A DNA stretch of 50,040 nucleotides from Isoptericola luteus (GTDB taxonomy: Bacteria; Actinomycetota; Actinomycetes; Actinomycetales; Cellulomonadaceae): the NCBI RefSeq assembly GCF_020297055.1, contig NZ_JAIXCQ010000003.1, forward strand, positions 320,277 through 370,316, given 5' to 3'. The position numbers were made by a program, and so were the translations under genes. Under the pieces are notes generated by a model. It was not told the origin of the DNA and did no database searches. It was given only the letters and a program-made list of their open reading frames with translations. Positions 32,685-41,665 of this stretch are shown one piece after another (within the stretch, counting starts at the first letter, position 1; every line of letters begins with the position of its first letter).

Positions 32685-35285
32685 ATGGCCAGCACGTCGC
32701 CCGACAGCACGGCGCCCGAGAACGGTCCACGCACCTACACCGAGGCGATCCGCACGCGGTCCGACGACGCCCTGGCGGCGCTGCTGCGGGCCCGTCCCGA
32801 CCTCGCCACCCCCTCGCCGTCGACGCTGCGGTCGCTGGCCGCGCGCGCGTCGAGCCGCACCAGCCTCGAGCGCGCGCTCGCGCACGCCGACGCCCGCACG
32901 CTGCAGGTGCTGGAGTCCGTGCTCGTCCTCGCCGACGAGGACCGGCCGCTCACCCCGGCGGGCGTGGTCGAGGCGCTCGGCGCGGGAGCTGCCGCGGGGG
33001 ATACCGACGCGACCGGCGACGACGCAGCCGACGACGACGCGGCCGGCGACGACGCGGCCGGAGACGGCGGCGTCGTCCGGCGGGTGCTCGGGGACCTGCT
33101 CGACGCAGGGCTGCTGTGGGACGCGGGCGCCGACGCAGAGCCCGACCTGCGCCCGTGCCCGGGGCTGGCCGAGGCGCTCGGACCGTACCCCGCCGGGCTG
33201 GGACCGGCGAGGCCCGCCGAGGACCGCCCCCCGCACCCGGACCTCGACTCCCTGCCCCGCGGCGCGCGGGAGATCCTCGACGCCCTGACGTGGGGGCCGC
33301 CGGTCGGCGTCGTCCCGCCGCCGTCCAGCGCCGCCCGCCAGGTGGTCGAGGCGCTGGTCGACGCCGGCCTGCTGATCCGCACGGACGCGCGCCACGTCGT
33401 ACTGCCGCGCGACGTCGGCCTGCTCCTGCGCGGCGGCCGCACCCACCCCTCCCCCGACGTCGCACCCCCGCGCCCGGACGGCCGGTCGATCGCCCCCGCG
33501 ACCGTCGACGCGGAGTCCGCGAGCGCCGCCCTCGACCTGGTGCGGTACGTCGGCCTGCTGGTCGCGGCGTGGGAGGACACCCCGCCCCCGGTGCTGCGCA
33601 GCGGCGGCCTCGGCGTGCGTGACCTGCGGCGCACCGCCCTGGCCCTCGGCTGCGACGAACCGACGGCGGCGAGCGTCGTCGAGCTGGCCGCCGCGGCCGG
33701 CATCGTGGCCGACGACGGCGACGCCCCGCCGTCGTACCGGCCGACCACCGTCGCGGACGCCTGGGAGGAGCAGGACGACGCGGACCGCTGGGCGCTGCTC
33801 GCCTCCGCGTGGGCGACGTCGCGCCGCACGCCGTGGATCGTCGGCTCGCGGGACGAGCGTGGCACGGTGCGCGCGCCGCTCGCCCCCGACCTGCACCGGG
33901 CCTGGGTGCCGCGGCTGCGGACCCGCGTGCTCGAGGCGCTCGACGCCCAGCCGGCCACGGCGCTCGACCTCGACGGCGTGCTGCGGGTGCTGCGCTGGCA
34001 CACCCCGCGGGCCGTGCCGCCGGAGCAGGCCGTCGCGGGGCTGCTGGACGCGGCACGGCTTCTCGGCGTGACCGGGGCGGGCGCACTGTCCGCCGCGGGA
34101 CGCGCGCTGCTCGCCCACCTTCGCCCGGCGGCCCCGGGCGCGGACGATGACACCGGGGACCGCGCCGTCGCCGCCGCTACCGCCAGCGTGGGCGCCGGCG
34201 ATGGCGCCGGCGATGGCGCCGGCGATGGCGAGGGCGGCGCCGGGAGCGCGGAGGTCGCAAGGCCCGGCCCCGCCGCCGCGATGCGCGCCGCGCTGCCGAC
34301 CGAGGTGGACGAGGTGCTGCTGCAGGGCGATCTCACCGGGATCGTGCCGGGCCGCCCGTCGCAGGCGCTGGCACGGCTGGTGGAGCGTGCCGCCGACGTC
34401 GAGTCCCGGGGCGCGGCGACGACGGTGCGGTTCTCCGTCGCCTCGGTGACACGGGCGCTGGACCACGGCACGACGGCCGAAGAGCTGCTGGACGACCTGG
34501 CGCACCGCTCGCGCTCGGGGGTGCCCCAGCCGCTGGAGTACCTGGTGCGGGACACGGCACGCCGGCACGAGGCGGTGCGCGTGGGCACTGCCGGGTCGTA
34601 CGTGCGCGCCGCGGACCCGACCACGCTGGCCGGTCTCGCCGAGGACCCGCGCCTCGCCTCGCTGGGTCTGGTGCGCCTGGCGCCGACCGTGCTCGCCGCG
34701 GCCGTCCCCGCGGCCGAGCTGCACGAGGCGCTGCGGTCGCGCGGCCTGCTGTCCGCCCTGGAGGGCCCGGACGGGCGCGTCCTCAGCGCCCGGCTGCGGC
34801 GGCCGCCACGACTGGAGCGGGCCGCCGGCAGCCGCGGGCCGACCCGGCCCGGCCCACGTCCCGACGTCGTCCCCGGTGCCGACCAGGCCGAGGCACGTGC
34901 CGCCCTGGTGGCGCGGCTGCGCGCCGCCGAGCGAGGCGAACCGACCGCCGTCGACCGCCTCGCGACGCGGGCGACGGATCGCGACACGCCCCCGCGCACC
35001 GGGCCCGTGCGGCACGCCGAGCGGGCCCCGGCAGCGACGCCGGGCCAGGTCCCTGCGCCCCCGCCGGGAGAGCCCGGTGACACCGTGGCCGTGCTCGCCG
35101 ACGCCCTGCGCGACGGCCGGCTGGTGTGGATCGAGATGGTGGGGCCGCGCGGCACGCTCGAGCGGCGGGCGCTCAAGCCGCTACGGCTCGACGGTGGGCG
35201 CCTGCGCGCGCTGGACCCCGACCGGGAGGCAGAGCTCACCGTCGCGGTGCACCGCATCGCCGGCGTCGAGCCCGCCGACGAGTAG
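32685..35285 (+). CDS. Helicase-associated (XPB/Ssl2-like) domain protein
   Basis: The 866-residue protein has an N-terminal helical region (TYTEAIRTRSDDALAALLRARPDLATPSPSTLRSLAARASSRTSLERAL). Acidic Ala/Asp repeats follow near residues 105-125, then winged-helix-like segments and a C-terminal Helicase_C_3-type region (MRAALPTEVDEVLLQGDLTGIVPGRPSQALARLVERAADVESRGAATTVRFS). There is no Walker A motif, so it is not a helicase itself. Proteins of this family sit next to XPB in actinobacteria and probably aid or regulate it in repair. A 12-bp unit repeats three times (Gly-Asp-Gly-Ala, near 34195-34232). TAGCAT ends 7 nt before the ATG with no ribosome site, suggesting a leaderless message. Confidence 0.9.
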   Translation: MASTSPDSTAPENGPRTYTEAIRTRSDDALAALLRARPDLATPSPSTLRSLAARASSRTSLERALAHADARTLQVLESVLVLADEDRPLTPAGVVEALGAGAAAGDTDATGDDAADDDAAGDDAAGDGGVVRRVLGDLLDAGLLWDAGADAEPDLRPCPGLAEALGPYPAGLGPARPAEDRPPHPDLDSLPRGAREILDALTWGPPVGVVPPPSSAARQVVEALVDAGLLIRTDARHVVLPRDVGLLLRGGRTHPSPDVAPPRPDGRSIAPATVDAESASAALDLVRYVGLLVAAWEDTPPPVLRSGGLGVRDLRRTALALGCDEPTAASVVELAAAAGIVADDGDAPPSYRPTTVADAWEEQDDADRWALLASAWATSRRTPWIVGSRDERGTVRAPLAPDLHRAWVPRLRTRVLEALDAQPATALDLDGVLRVLRWHTPRAVPPEQAVAGLLDAARLLGVTGAGALSAAGRALLAHLRPAAPGADDDTGDRAVAAATASVGAGDGAGDGAGDGEGGAGSAEVARPGPAAAMRAALPTEVDEVLLQGDLTGIVPGRPSQALARLVERAADVESRGAATTVRFSVASVTRALDHGTTAEELLDDLAHRSRSGVPQPLEYLVRDTARRHEAVRVGTAGSYVRAADPTTLAGLAEDPRLASLGLVRLAPTVLAAAVPAAELHEALRSRGLLSALEGPDGRVLSARLRRPPRLERAAGSRGPTRPGPRPDVVPGADQAEARAALVARLRAAERGEPTAVDRLATRATDRDTPPRTGPVRHAERAPAATPGQVPAPPPGEPGDTVAVLADALRDGRLVWIEMVGPRGTLERRALKPLRLDGGRLRALDPDREAELTVAVHRIAGVEPADE

Positions 35286-35315
35286 CCCTCGGAACCGACG
35301 AGTAGCCCTCGGAAC
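35276..35315 (+). repeat. 20-bp perfect tandem duplication across a stop codon
   Basis: CGACGAGTAGCCCTCGGAAC occurs twice in direct succession (35276-35295, 35296-35315). The first copy contains the TAG stop of the helicase-associated gene; the second carries a silent duplicate of it. It looks like a recent slippage event. Confidence 0.95.
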
Positions 35316-35402
35316 AGAAACAGCCGGGCGCGGTGTTAGGAACGCTCTGGAGCCGGATCGCGACCGCAACCCCGTGCTCGGCAGTCTGAGGAGAGGAACT
35401 GG

Positions 35403-37082
35403 ATGCCCGACGGCCCGATCATCGTGCAGAGCGACAAGTCCGTCCTGCTGGAGGTGGACCACCCGCGCGCCGACGAGGCGCGCCGCGCCATCGCGCCGTT
35501 CGCCGAGCTGGAGCGTGCCCCGGAGCACGTGCACACGTACCGGCTCACGAGCCTCGGCCTGTGGAACGCGCGCGCCGCCGGGCACGACGCCGAGCAGGTG
35601 GTCAACACGCTCATCGAGTTCTCGCGCTACCCGGTGCCGCACGCCCTGCTGATCGACGTGGCCGAGACCATGGGCCGCTACGGGCGGCTCACGCTCGCCA
35701 CCCACCCCACCCACGGCCTCGTGCTGCAGGCCACCGACAAGGCCGTCCTCGCCGAGGTGCTCAAGTCCAAGCGCACCGCCGGGCTGGTGGGCGACCGCAT
35801 CGACGACGAGACCGTCGTCGTGCACCGCTCCGAGCGCGGCCACCTCAAGCAGGTGCTGGTCAAGCTCGGCTGGCCCGCGGAGGACCTCGCCGGGTACGTC
35901 GACGGCGAGAAGCACCCGATCGAGCTGGCCTCCCCCACCCACCCGCGCACCCCCACGGAGCAACCCAAGGAATGGGTGATGCGCCCGTACCAGTCGCAGG
36001 CGGTCGACGGGTTCTGGCACGGCGGCTCGGGCGTCGTCGTGCTGCCGTGCGGCGCCGGCAAGACGATCGTCGGCGCGGGGGCGATGGCGAAGTCCGGCAC
36101 GACGACGCTCATCCTCGTGACCAACACCGTCAGCGCCCGGCAGTGGCGCGACGAGCTCGTGCGGCGCACGAGCCTGACCGAGGACGAGATCGGCGAGTAC
36201 TCGGGCGCCCGCAAGGAGATCAAGCCGGTCACCATCGCGACGTACCAGGTGCTCACGACCAAGCGGAAGGGCGTGTACGCGCACCTCGAGCTGCTGGACG
36301 CCCGCGACTGGGGCCTGGTGGTGTACGACGAGGTCCACCTGCTGCCCGCCCCGATCTTCCGCATGACGGCGGACCTGCAGGCCCGCCGCCGGCTCGGCCT
36401 GACCGCCACGCTGGTGCGCGAGGACGGTCGCGAGGACGAGGTGTTCAGCCTCATCGGGCCCAAGCGCTACGACGCCCCCTGGAAGGACATCGAGGCGCAG
36501 GGCTACATCGCGCCGGCGGACTGCGTCGAGGTGCGCCTCACCCTGCCCGAGCACGAGCGGATGGTGTACGCCACTGCGGAGCCGGAGGACAAGTACCGCC
36601 TCGCCGCCTGCGCCCCGGGCAAGAACCGGGTGGTGGAGCGGATCGTCGCTCAGCACCCCGACGACCAGGTGCTCGTCATCGGTCAGTACCTGGACCAGCT
36701 CGAGGAGCTGAGCCAGCACCTCGACGCCCCGCTCATCACGGGCGCGACGACGGTCCGCGAGCGCCAGCGCCTGTTCGAGGCGTTCCGCTCCGGGGAGATC
36801 TCGCGGCTGGTGGTGAGCAAGGTCGCGAACTTCTCCATCGACCTGCCCGAGGCCTCCGTCGCGATCCAGGTCTCCGGCTCGTTCGGGTCGCGGCAGGAGG
36901 AGGCGCAGCGCCTGGGGCGGGTCATGCGTCCCAAGGCGGACGGGCGCACCGCCCACTTCTACGCCGTCGTCACCCGCGACACCGTCGACCAGGACTTCGC
37001 CGCCCACCGGCAGCGCTTCCTGGCGGAGCAGGGGTACGCCTACCGCATCGTCGACGCCGAGGACCTGGACGCCGTCGCCTGA
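35403..37082 (+). CDS. Bacterial XPB-type DNA repair helicase
   Basis: The 559-residue superfamily 2 helicase has an N-terminal XPB-like damage-recognition region (1-190), the Q-like RPYQSQAVDGFW, Walker A PCGAGKT (215-221), Walker B DEVH (309-312), the XPB-specific RED motif in VREDGREDE (338-346) and a C-terminal RecA fold ending with the arginine-finger segment QRLGRVMRPKADG. It translocates 3'-5' on DNA and is linked to nucleotide excision repair. The ATG follows GAGAGGAACTGG. It lies 117 bp after its helicase-associated neighbour on the same strand, the usual actinobacterial pairing. Confidence 0.96.
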   Translation: MPDGPIIVQSDKSVLLEVDHPRADEARRAIAPFAELERAPEHVHTYRLTSLGLWNARAAGHDAEQVVNTLIEFSRYPVPHALLIDVAETMGRYGRLTLATHPTHGLVLQATDKAVLAEVLKSKRTAGLVGDRIDDETVVVHRSERGHLKQVLVKLGWPAEDLAGYVDGEKHPIELASPTHPRTPTEQPKEWVMRPYQSQAVDGFWHGGSGVVVLPCGAGKTIVGAGAMAKSGTTTLILVTNTVSARQWRDELVRRTSLTEDEIGEYSGARKEIKPVTIATYQVLTTKRKGVYAHLELLDARDWGLVVYDEVHLLPAPIFRMTADLQARRRLGLTATLVREDGREDEVFSLIGPKRYDAPWKDIEAQGYIAPADCVEVRLTLPEHERMVYATAEPEDKYRLAACAPGKNRVVERIVAQHPDDQVLVIGQYLDQLEELSQHLDAPLITGATTVRERQRLFEAFRSGEISRLVVSKVANFSIDLPEASVAIQVSGSFGSRQEEAQRLGRVMRPKADGRTAHFYAVVTRDTVDQDFAAHRQRFLAEQGYAYRIVDAEDLDAVA

Positions 37083-37170
37083 CGGCGTCGGTCGCCGGCG
37101 CCGCCTGCCCGATGTCCGCACACGCCGCGGCGCGCGTGCGGGCATCGTCCAGCCGACGCACCGTGGCCGT

Positions 37171-38160
37171 ATGACCCGATTCGGCTACACCCTCATGACC
37201 GAGCAGGCCGGGCCGCAGCAGCTCGTGGAGTACGCGGTGGCGGCGGAGGCCTGCGGCTTCGACCTCGAGGTCTGCAGCGACCACTACTTCCCGTGGCTCG
37301 ACACGCAGGGCCACTCGCCGTTCGCGTGGAGCGTCCTGGGCGCGGTCGCGCACGCGACCGAGCGCGTGGACCTCATGACGTACGTGACGTGCCCGACCGT
37401 CCGCTACCACCCCGCGGTGGTCGCGCAGCAGGCCGCGACCGTGGGCGTGCTGTCCGACGGTCGGTTCACCCTCGGCCTCGGCGCGGGCGAGAACCTCAAC
37501 GAGCACGTCGTCGGGGCCCGCTGGCCCGCGGTGGACGAGCGCCACGAGATGCTCGAGGAGGCGGTGGAGATCATCGGGGCCCTGCTCGGCGGCGAGCTGA
37601 TCAGCTACCGCGGGGACCACTTCCAGGTCGACTCGGCGCGCCTGTGGGACCTGCCCGACGAGCCCGTGGAGATCGGCGTGGCCGTGTCGGGACCGAGCTC
37701 CGTGGAGCAGTTCGCCCCCGTGGCCGACCACCTGGTCACGACCGAGCCGAAGCCCGAGCTCCTGCAGCAGTGGGACCGGCTCCGCGACGCGGACGACCTG
37801 CCGCGGTCGCGCAAGATCGGCCAGATGCCGATCTCCTGGGACCCGGACCGCGACGCCGCGATCGAGCGTGCGCACCGCGAGTTCCGCTGGTCCGGGCTCG
37901 GCTGGCCGGTGAACGCGAACCTGCCCACCACGGAGGCGTTCGAGCGGGCGACGGTGTTCGTGCGCCCGCAGGACGTCGCCGACGCGGTCCCGTGCGGGCC
38001 CGACCTGGACGCCGTCGTCGAGGCGGCGTCCGCCTGGTGGGAGGCGGGCTTCACCGACCTGGCGCTGGTCCAGATCGGCGACGAGCGCCAGCGGGAGTTC
38101 CTCGACCGTGCCGCCGGCCCGCTCCTGGAGAAGCTGCGGGCGGCCGCCCCGGCCACGTAG
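37171..38160 (+). CDS. F420-type LLM-class oxidoreductase
   Basis: The 329-residue TIM-barrel protein is of the luciferase-like monooxygenase class: FGYTLMTEQAGPQQLVEYAVAAEACGFDLEVCSDHYFPW, THPTVRYHP-like TCPTVRYHPAVVAQQAATVGVLSDGRFTLGLGAGENLNEHVVG, and YRGDHFQVDSARLWDLP. These blocks are those of the F420-dependent group related to glucose-6-phosphate dehydrogenase Fgd. The cofactor is probably F420, reduced or oxidised with an unknown substrate; no F420 synthesis gene is in this window. It lies 88 bp after XPB on the same strand. Confidence 0.9.
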   Translation: MTRFGYTLMTEQAGPQQLVEYAVAAEACGFDLEVCSDHYFPWLDTQGHSPFAWSVLGAVAHATERVDLMTYVTCPTVRYHPAVVAQQAATVGVLSDGRFTLGLGAGENLNEHVVGARWPAVDERHEMLEEAVEIIGALLGGELISYRGDHFQVDSARLWDLPDEPVEIGVAVSGPSSVEQFAPVADHLVTTEPKPELLQQWDRLRDADDLPRSRKIGQMPISWDPDRDAAIERAHREFRWSGLGWPVNANLPTTEAFERATVFVRPQDVADAVPCGPDLDAVVEAASAWWEAGFTDLALVQIGDERQREFLDRAAGPLLEKLRAAAPAT

Positions 38161-38179
38161 GGAGCCGTCTCCGGGAGGG

Positions 38180-38207
38180 TCGCGGCCAGGAGCTCGCGGC
38201 CAGGAGC
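38180..38207 (+). repeat. 14-bp tandem repeat in the spacer before the AI-2E gene
   Basis: TCGCGGCCAGGAGC occurs twice in succession (38180-38193, 38194-38207) between the LLM oxidoreductase and the AI-2E-family gene. No function is apparent. Confidence 0.9.
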
Positions 38208-38256
38208 CCGCGGCCCCCGCCGTGCCCGAGGGCGCGGCCCCGGCTAGGTTCCCTCC

Positions 38257-39423
38257 ATGAGCCCGCTGCCCGCGGACGTCCCGGACCCCGGGGTAGCCCG
38301 GTCGCCGCTGCCCGACGCCCGCCGCCCACCGCCGTGGGTGCCGCGCGCGCTGCTCATGGCCACCGTGGCCGTGTTCGTCGCCCTCGCCGTCGGCTACGCC
38401 CTGGGCCAGCTGCGCGGGCTGATCGTCAACCTCGTCCTGGCGCTCTTCCTCGGCCTCGCCCTGGAACCGGTCGTGCGGTGGCTGGTGCAGCACCGGTGGC
38501 GCCGCCCGGCGGCGGCGTTCGTGGCGCTCGTCGGGTCGCTGCTGCTGGTCGTGGTGGTGATGCTGCTGTTCGGCAACCTGTTCGTGCAGCAGCTCGTCCA
38601 GCTGATCTCCGCGCTGCCCGCGCTGTACCTGGACGTGCAGGGGTGGCTCCAGTCCCGCTTCGACGTCACGCTGCCCGCGTCCGACGACCTGCTGCGCCAG
38701 GCCGTCGACCAGTTCGGCGCGGACGTCGCCTCGGGGACGATCCTGGTCGGCACCACCATCCTCGGCGGGGTGTTCGCCGCGCTGACCATCCTCTTGGTGA
38801 CCTACTACCTGCTGGCCGCCGGGCCCCGGTTCCGTGCCGTCGTGTGCAGCTGGTTCACCCCGGACCGGCAGACCGAGGTGCTGCGGCTGTGGGAGATCAC
38901 CCAGATCAAGGTGTCGGACTTCATCAGCTCTCGCATCGTGCTCGCGGCGCTGTCCGCGGCGTTCACCTTCGCGTTCCTGCTCCTCGTCGGCACCCCGTAC
39001 GCCCTGCCCCTGGCCGTCTTCACCGGGGTGGTCTCCCAGTTCGTGCCCACGATCGGCACGTACATCGCGGGAGCGCTGCCCGTCGCCGTCGCGCTCACCT
39101 CGCAGGGCCTCGGGTACGGCATCGCCGTGCTGGTGTTCATCGTCGCGTACCAGCAGCTGGAGAACCTCGTGTTCTCCCCGAAGGTGTCCGCCCGCGCGCT
39201 GGAGATGAACCCCGCGGTGAGCTTCGTCGCGGTGCTCGCGTTCGGCGCCGTCCTCGGGCCGCTCGGCGCGTTCCTCGCCCTGCCCGTCGCGGCCACGATC
39301 CAGGCGGTCGGGAACACCTACCTGCACCGGTACGAGCTCGTCGACTCCGAGCTGCTGCACGACCCCCGGCGTCCCGTCGCGCGCCCGGGGCCCGACGACG
39401 CGCCGTCGGACGAGGTCGTGTGA
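38257..39423 (+). CDS. AI-2E family transporter (UPF0118)
   Basis: The 388-residue integral membrane protein has about eight hydrophobic segments in the AI-2E/PerM pattern: LIVNLVLALFLGLALEPVVRWLVQHRWRRPAAA, an outer helical segment LISALPALYLDVQGWLQ, and the conserved late block LPLAVFTGVVSQFVPTIGTYIAGALPVAVAL with LAFGAVLGPLGAFLALPVAATIQA. Members export autoinducer-2 in a few species or act as Na+/H+ antiporters. The substrate here is unknown. TAGGTT (38245-38250) ends 6 nt before the ATG with no ribosome site, so the mRNA is probably leaderless. Confidence 0.92.
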   Translation: MSPLPADVPDPGVARSPLPDARRPPPWVPRALLMATVAVFVALAVGYALGQLRGLIVNLVLALFLGLALEPVVRWLVQHRWRRPAAAFVALVGSLLLVVVVMLLFGNLFVQQLVQLISALPALYLDVQGWLQSRFDVTLPASDDLLRQAVDQFGADVASGTILVGTTILGGVFAALTILLVTYYLLAAGPRFRAVVCSWFTPDRQTEVLRLWEITQIKVSDFISSRIVLAALSAAFTFAFLLLVGTPYALPLAVFTGVVSQFVPTIGTYIAGALPVAVALTSQGLGYGIAVLVFIVAYQQLENLVFSPKVSARALEMNPAVSFVAVLAFGAVLGPLGAFLALPVAATIQAVGNTYLHRYELVDSELLHDPRRPVARPGPDDAPSDEVV

Positions 39424-39505
39424 GCGGAGCGCGCGCCACGGGCTTCACCCGCGCCGCAGAGCCCGGCGAATTGCGCCGAAACCGGCAGCGAGACACGATC
39501 AGGAC

Positions 39506-41617
39506 GTGAACGCGCCCGACCCGACCGTGCCGCGTCGCACGGCCGCAGTCCTCCTTGCCTCTCTCGTCGCCGCCCTCCTTCTCCTCGTCGCCTCGCTCGT
39601 GCCGGGCCTCCCGGCGCACGCGCAGCCACCGCTGACGGACCTCGACGGCGAGATCACGGACGTCTCGGGGGTGCTCGGCGACGACGACGCGGAGGTCACG
39701 GCCGCGCTCGACAGGCTGGCGGCCCAGACGCCGTACCAGCTGTTCGTCGTCTACGTGGAGTCGTTCGACGGCATCAACGGGCGCGACTGGGCCAACGCCA
39801 CGGCGACCAACGCGTCCCTCGGCGTCGACGACCTGCTGCTCGCCGTCGCGACCGGCGACCGGGTGTACGGGCTGTCCGTCCACAACAACATCGCCCTGAG
39901 CGACGAGCAGCTCGACGCGATCGAGGCCGCCACCGAGGACGCGCTGCGCGAGGACGACTGGGCCGGCGCCACGGTCGCGGCCGTGGACGCCGTGCTCGAC
40001 GGCTCCGGGTCGTCAGGCGGCGGAGGCCTGGGCACGGTCGTCGTCGGCGTCGGCGTCGCGCTCCTGGTCGTGCTGCTGGTGGTGGGCGTCGGGTTCTGGC
40101 TCCGTTCCCGACGGCGCAGGTCGGCGTCGCGGCCGACCGTCGGCCGGCACGGGACCGCGGTGCCCGGCGAGGACGCGCTCGCCGCCCTCGACACCGACGA
40201 GCTCGAGCGGCGGGCCGGGGCGGCGCTCGTCGGCATCGACGACGCCCTCCGCACGAGCGAGCAGGAGCTCGGCTTCGCGCAGGCGGAGTTCGGCGTCGAG
40301 GCCACGAGCGACTTCGTCGCCGCCCTGGGGCGGGCCAGGACGGACGCGACCGCGGCGTTCAAGTGCCGCCAGGAGCTGGACGACGCCGCCGTCGACGACG
40401 AGGCGCTGCGACGGGGCCTGCTCCTCGAGATCCTGCGCCGGTGCGAGCGCGCCGCCACCGCCCTGGACGAGCAGACCGACGCCTTCGACGACCTGCGTGA
40501 CCTGCACGGGCGTGCCCCCGAGCTGCTCGACAGCACGGCACAGCGCGCGGACGAGCTCGAGGCGCGGATCGGGGTCGCCCGGCAGACGGTCACCGGCCTC
40601 GCCACCACCTACCCGGCGTCCGCGCTCGCCTCCGTGCGCCAGAACCCCGACCAGGCCCAGGCGCTCGTCGCGCACGCCCGCGAGGCGGTCTCCACAGGCA
40701 GGGCGGCGCTGTCCCAGCGCACCCGCACCACCGCCGTCGGGCACCTGCGCGCCGCGCAGAACGCGCTGGGCCAGGCGGCCACCCTGCTCGACGCCGTCGA
40801 CACCGCGGGCACCGACCTCGCGACCGCGGGCACCGACCTCGACAAGGGCATCGCGTCCCTGGCGCAGGACGTCGCGGACGCCGGCCGACTCCAGGGCGCG
40901 GAGGGTCTCGGTGCCGCCGTCGCGCCCGCCGCGACGGAGGCCGCCGCCGCGATCGAGCAGGCGCGCGCGGCCCGCTCCGGCGGCGATCCCCTCGCCGCGC
41001 TGCGGCGGCTCACCGCGGCCGAGGCCGCGCTCGACGCCGCGCTCGCACCGGCGCGGCAGCAGGCCGAGGCCGACGCCCGCTCCAAGGCGCTGCTGCGCGA
41101 CGTGCTGCCGCGGGTCGACTCCCAGGTGCGCGCCACGCAGGACTACGTCGCGACCCGCCGCGGCGCCGTCGGCGCCCAGGCACGCACCCGCCTCGCCGAG
41201 GCAGCGCGGCTCGCCGACGAGGCGCGCCGGCGGCAGCAGACCGACCCTGCCGGCGCCGTCGCGACGGCGCAGCGCGCCGAGGCGCTGGCCGACGAGGCCG
41301 CGCGCCTCGCCCGCCAGGACACCTCCGGCTGGGGCATGAACCAGGGCGTCGGCACCGGCACCGGGTCGGGCGCCACCGGGATGGTGCTGGGCGGGATCCT
41401 GCTCGACTCGATCCTGCGCGGCTCCGGCGGCGGCATCGGGGGGTTCGGGGGCGGGTCACGACGACGCTCCGGCGGCGCCGGCGGGTTCGGCGGCGGCTTC
41501 GGCGGCGGCGGCTTCGGCGGCGGGAGCATCGGCTCTGGACGCGGCGGACGCAGCCGGGGAGGATCGGGCGGGAACCGGGGAGGACGTGGCGGACGTTCCC
41601 GTGGTGGACGATTCTGA
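39506..41617 (+). CDS. TPM-domain secreted/membrane protein next to PspA
   Basis: The 703-residue protein has a signal peptide (cleavage near AHA|Q, residue ~35), a TPM domain (LDGEITDVSGVLGDDDAEVTAALDRLAAQTPYQLFVVYVESFDGINGRDWANATATNASLG...), one membrane helix (about 173-195), and a long cytoplasmic alpha-helical, coiled-coil-like region of about 400 residues. It ends in a Gly/Ser/Arg-rich tail (GGFGGGFGGGGFGGG, RGGRGGRSRGG). TPM proteins act in photosystem repair in plants, but in bacteria their role is mostly unknown. The placement 48 bp before pspA is recurrent and suggests envelope upkeep. GTG at 39506 has AGGA just upstream. Confidence 0.88.
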   Translation: MNAPDPTVPRRTAAVLLASLVAALLLLVASLVPGLPAHAQPPLTDLDGEITDVSGVLGDDDAEVTAALDRLAAQTPYQLFVVYVESFDGINGRDWANATATNASLGVDDLLLAVATGDRVYGLSVHNNIALSDEQLDAIEAATEDALREDDWAGATVAAVDAVLDGSGSSGGGGLGTVVVGVGVALLVVLLVVGVGFWLRSRRRRSASRPTVGRHGTAVPGEDALAALDTDELERRAGAALVGIDDALRTSEQELGFAQAEFGVEATSDFVAALGRARTDATAAFKCRQELDDAAVDDEALRRGLLLEILRRCERAATALDEQTDAFDDLRDLHGRAPELLDSTAQRADELEARIGVARQTVTGLATTYPASALASVRQNPDQAQALVAHAREAVSTGRAALSQRTRTTAVGHLRAAQNALGQAATLLDAVDTAGTDLATAGTDLDKGIASLAQDVADAGRLQGAEGLGAAVAPAATEAAAAIEQARAARSGGDPLAALRRLTAAEAALDAALAPARQQAEADARSKALLRDVLPRVDSQVRATQDYVATRRGAVGAQARTRLAEAARLADEARRRQQTDPAGAVATAQRAEALADEAARLARQDTSGWGMNQGVGTGTGSGATGMVLGGILLDSILRGSGGGIGGFGGGSRRRSGGAGGFGGGFGGGGFGGGSIGSGRGGRSRGGSGGNRGGRGGRSRGGRF

Positions 41618-41665
41618 CGACGCGTGTCAGACGACGAGCACGACCAGCGGAAGGAAGCACGACCC

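Noticed and set aside
31704-35015. A 1103-residue minus-strand open frame opposite the epimerase and helicase-associated genes
   Set aside because: Composition is that of an antisense shadow. It spans two unrelated real genes and the O2 operator.
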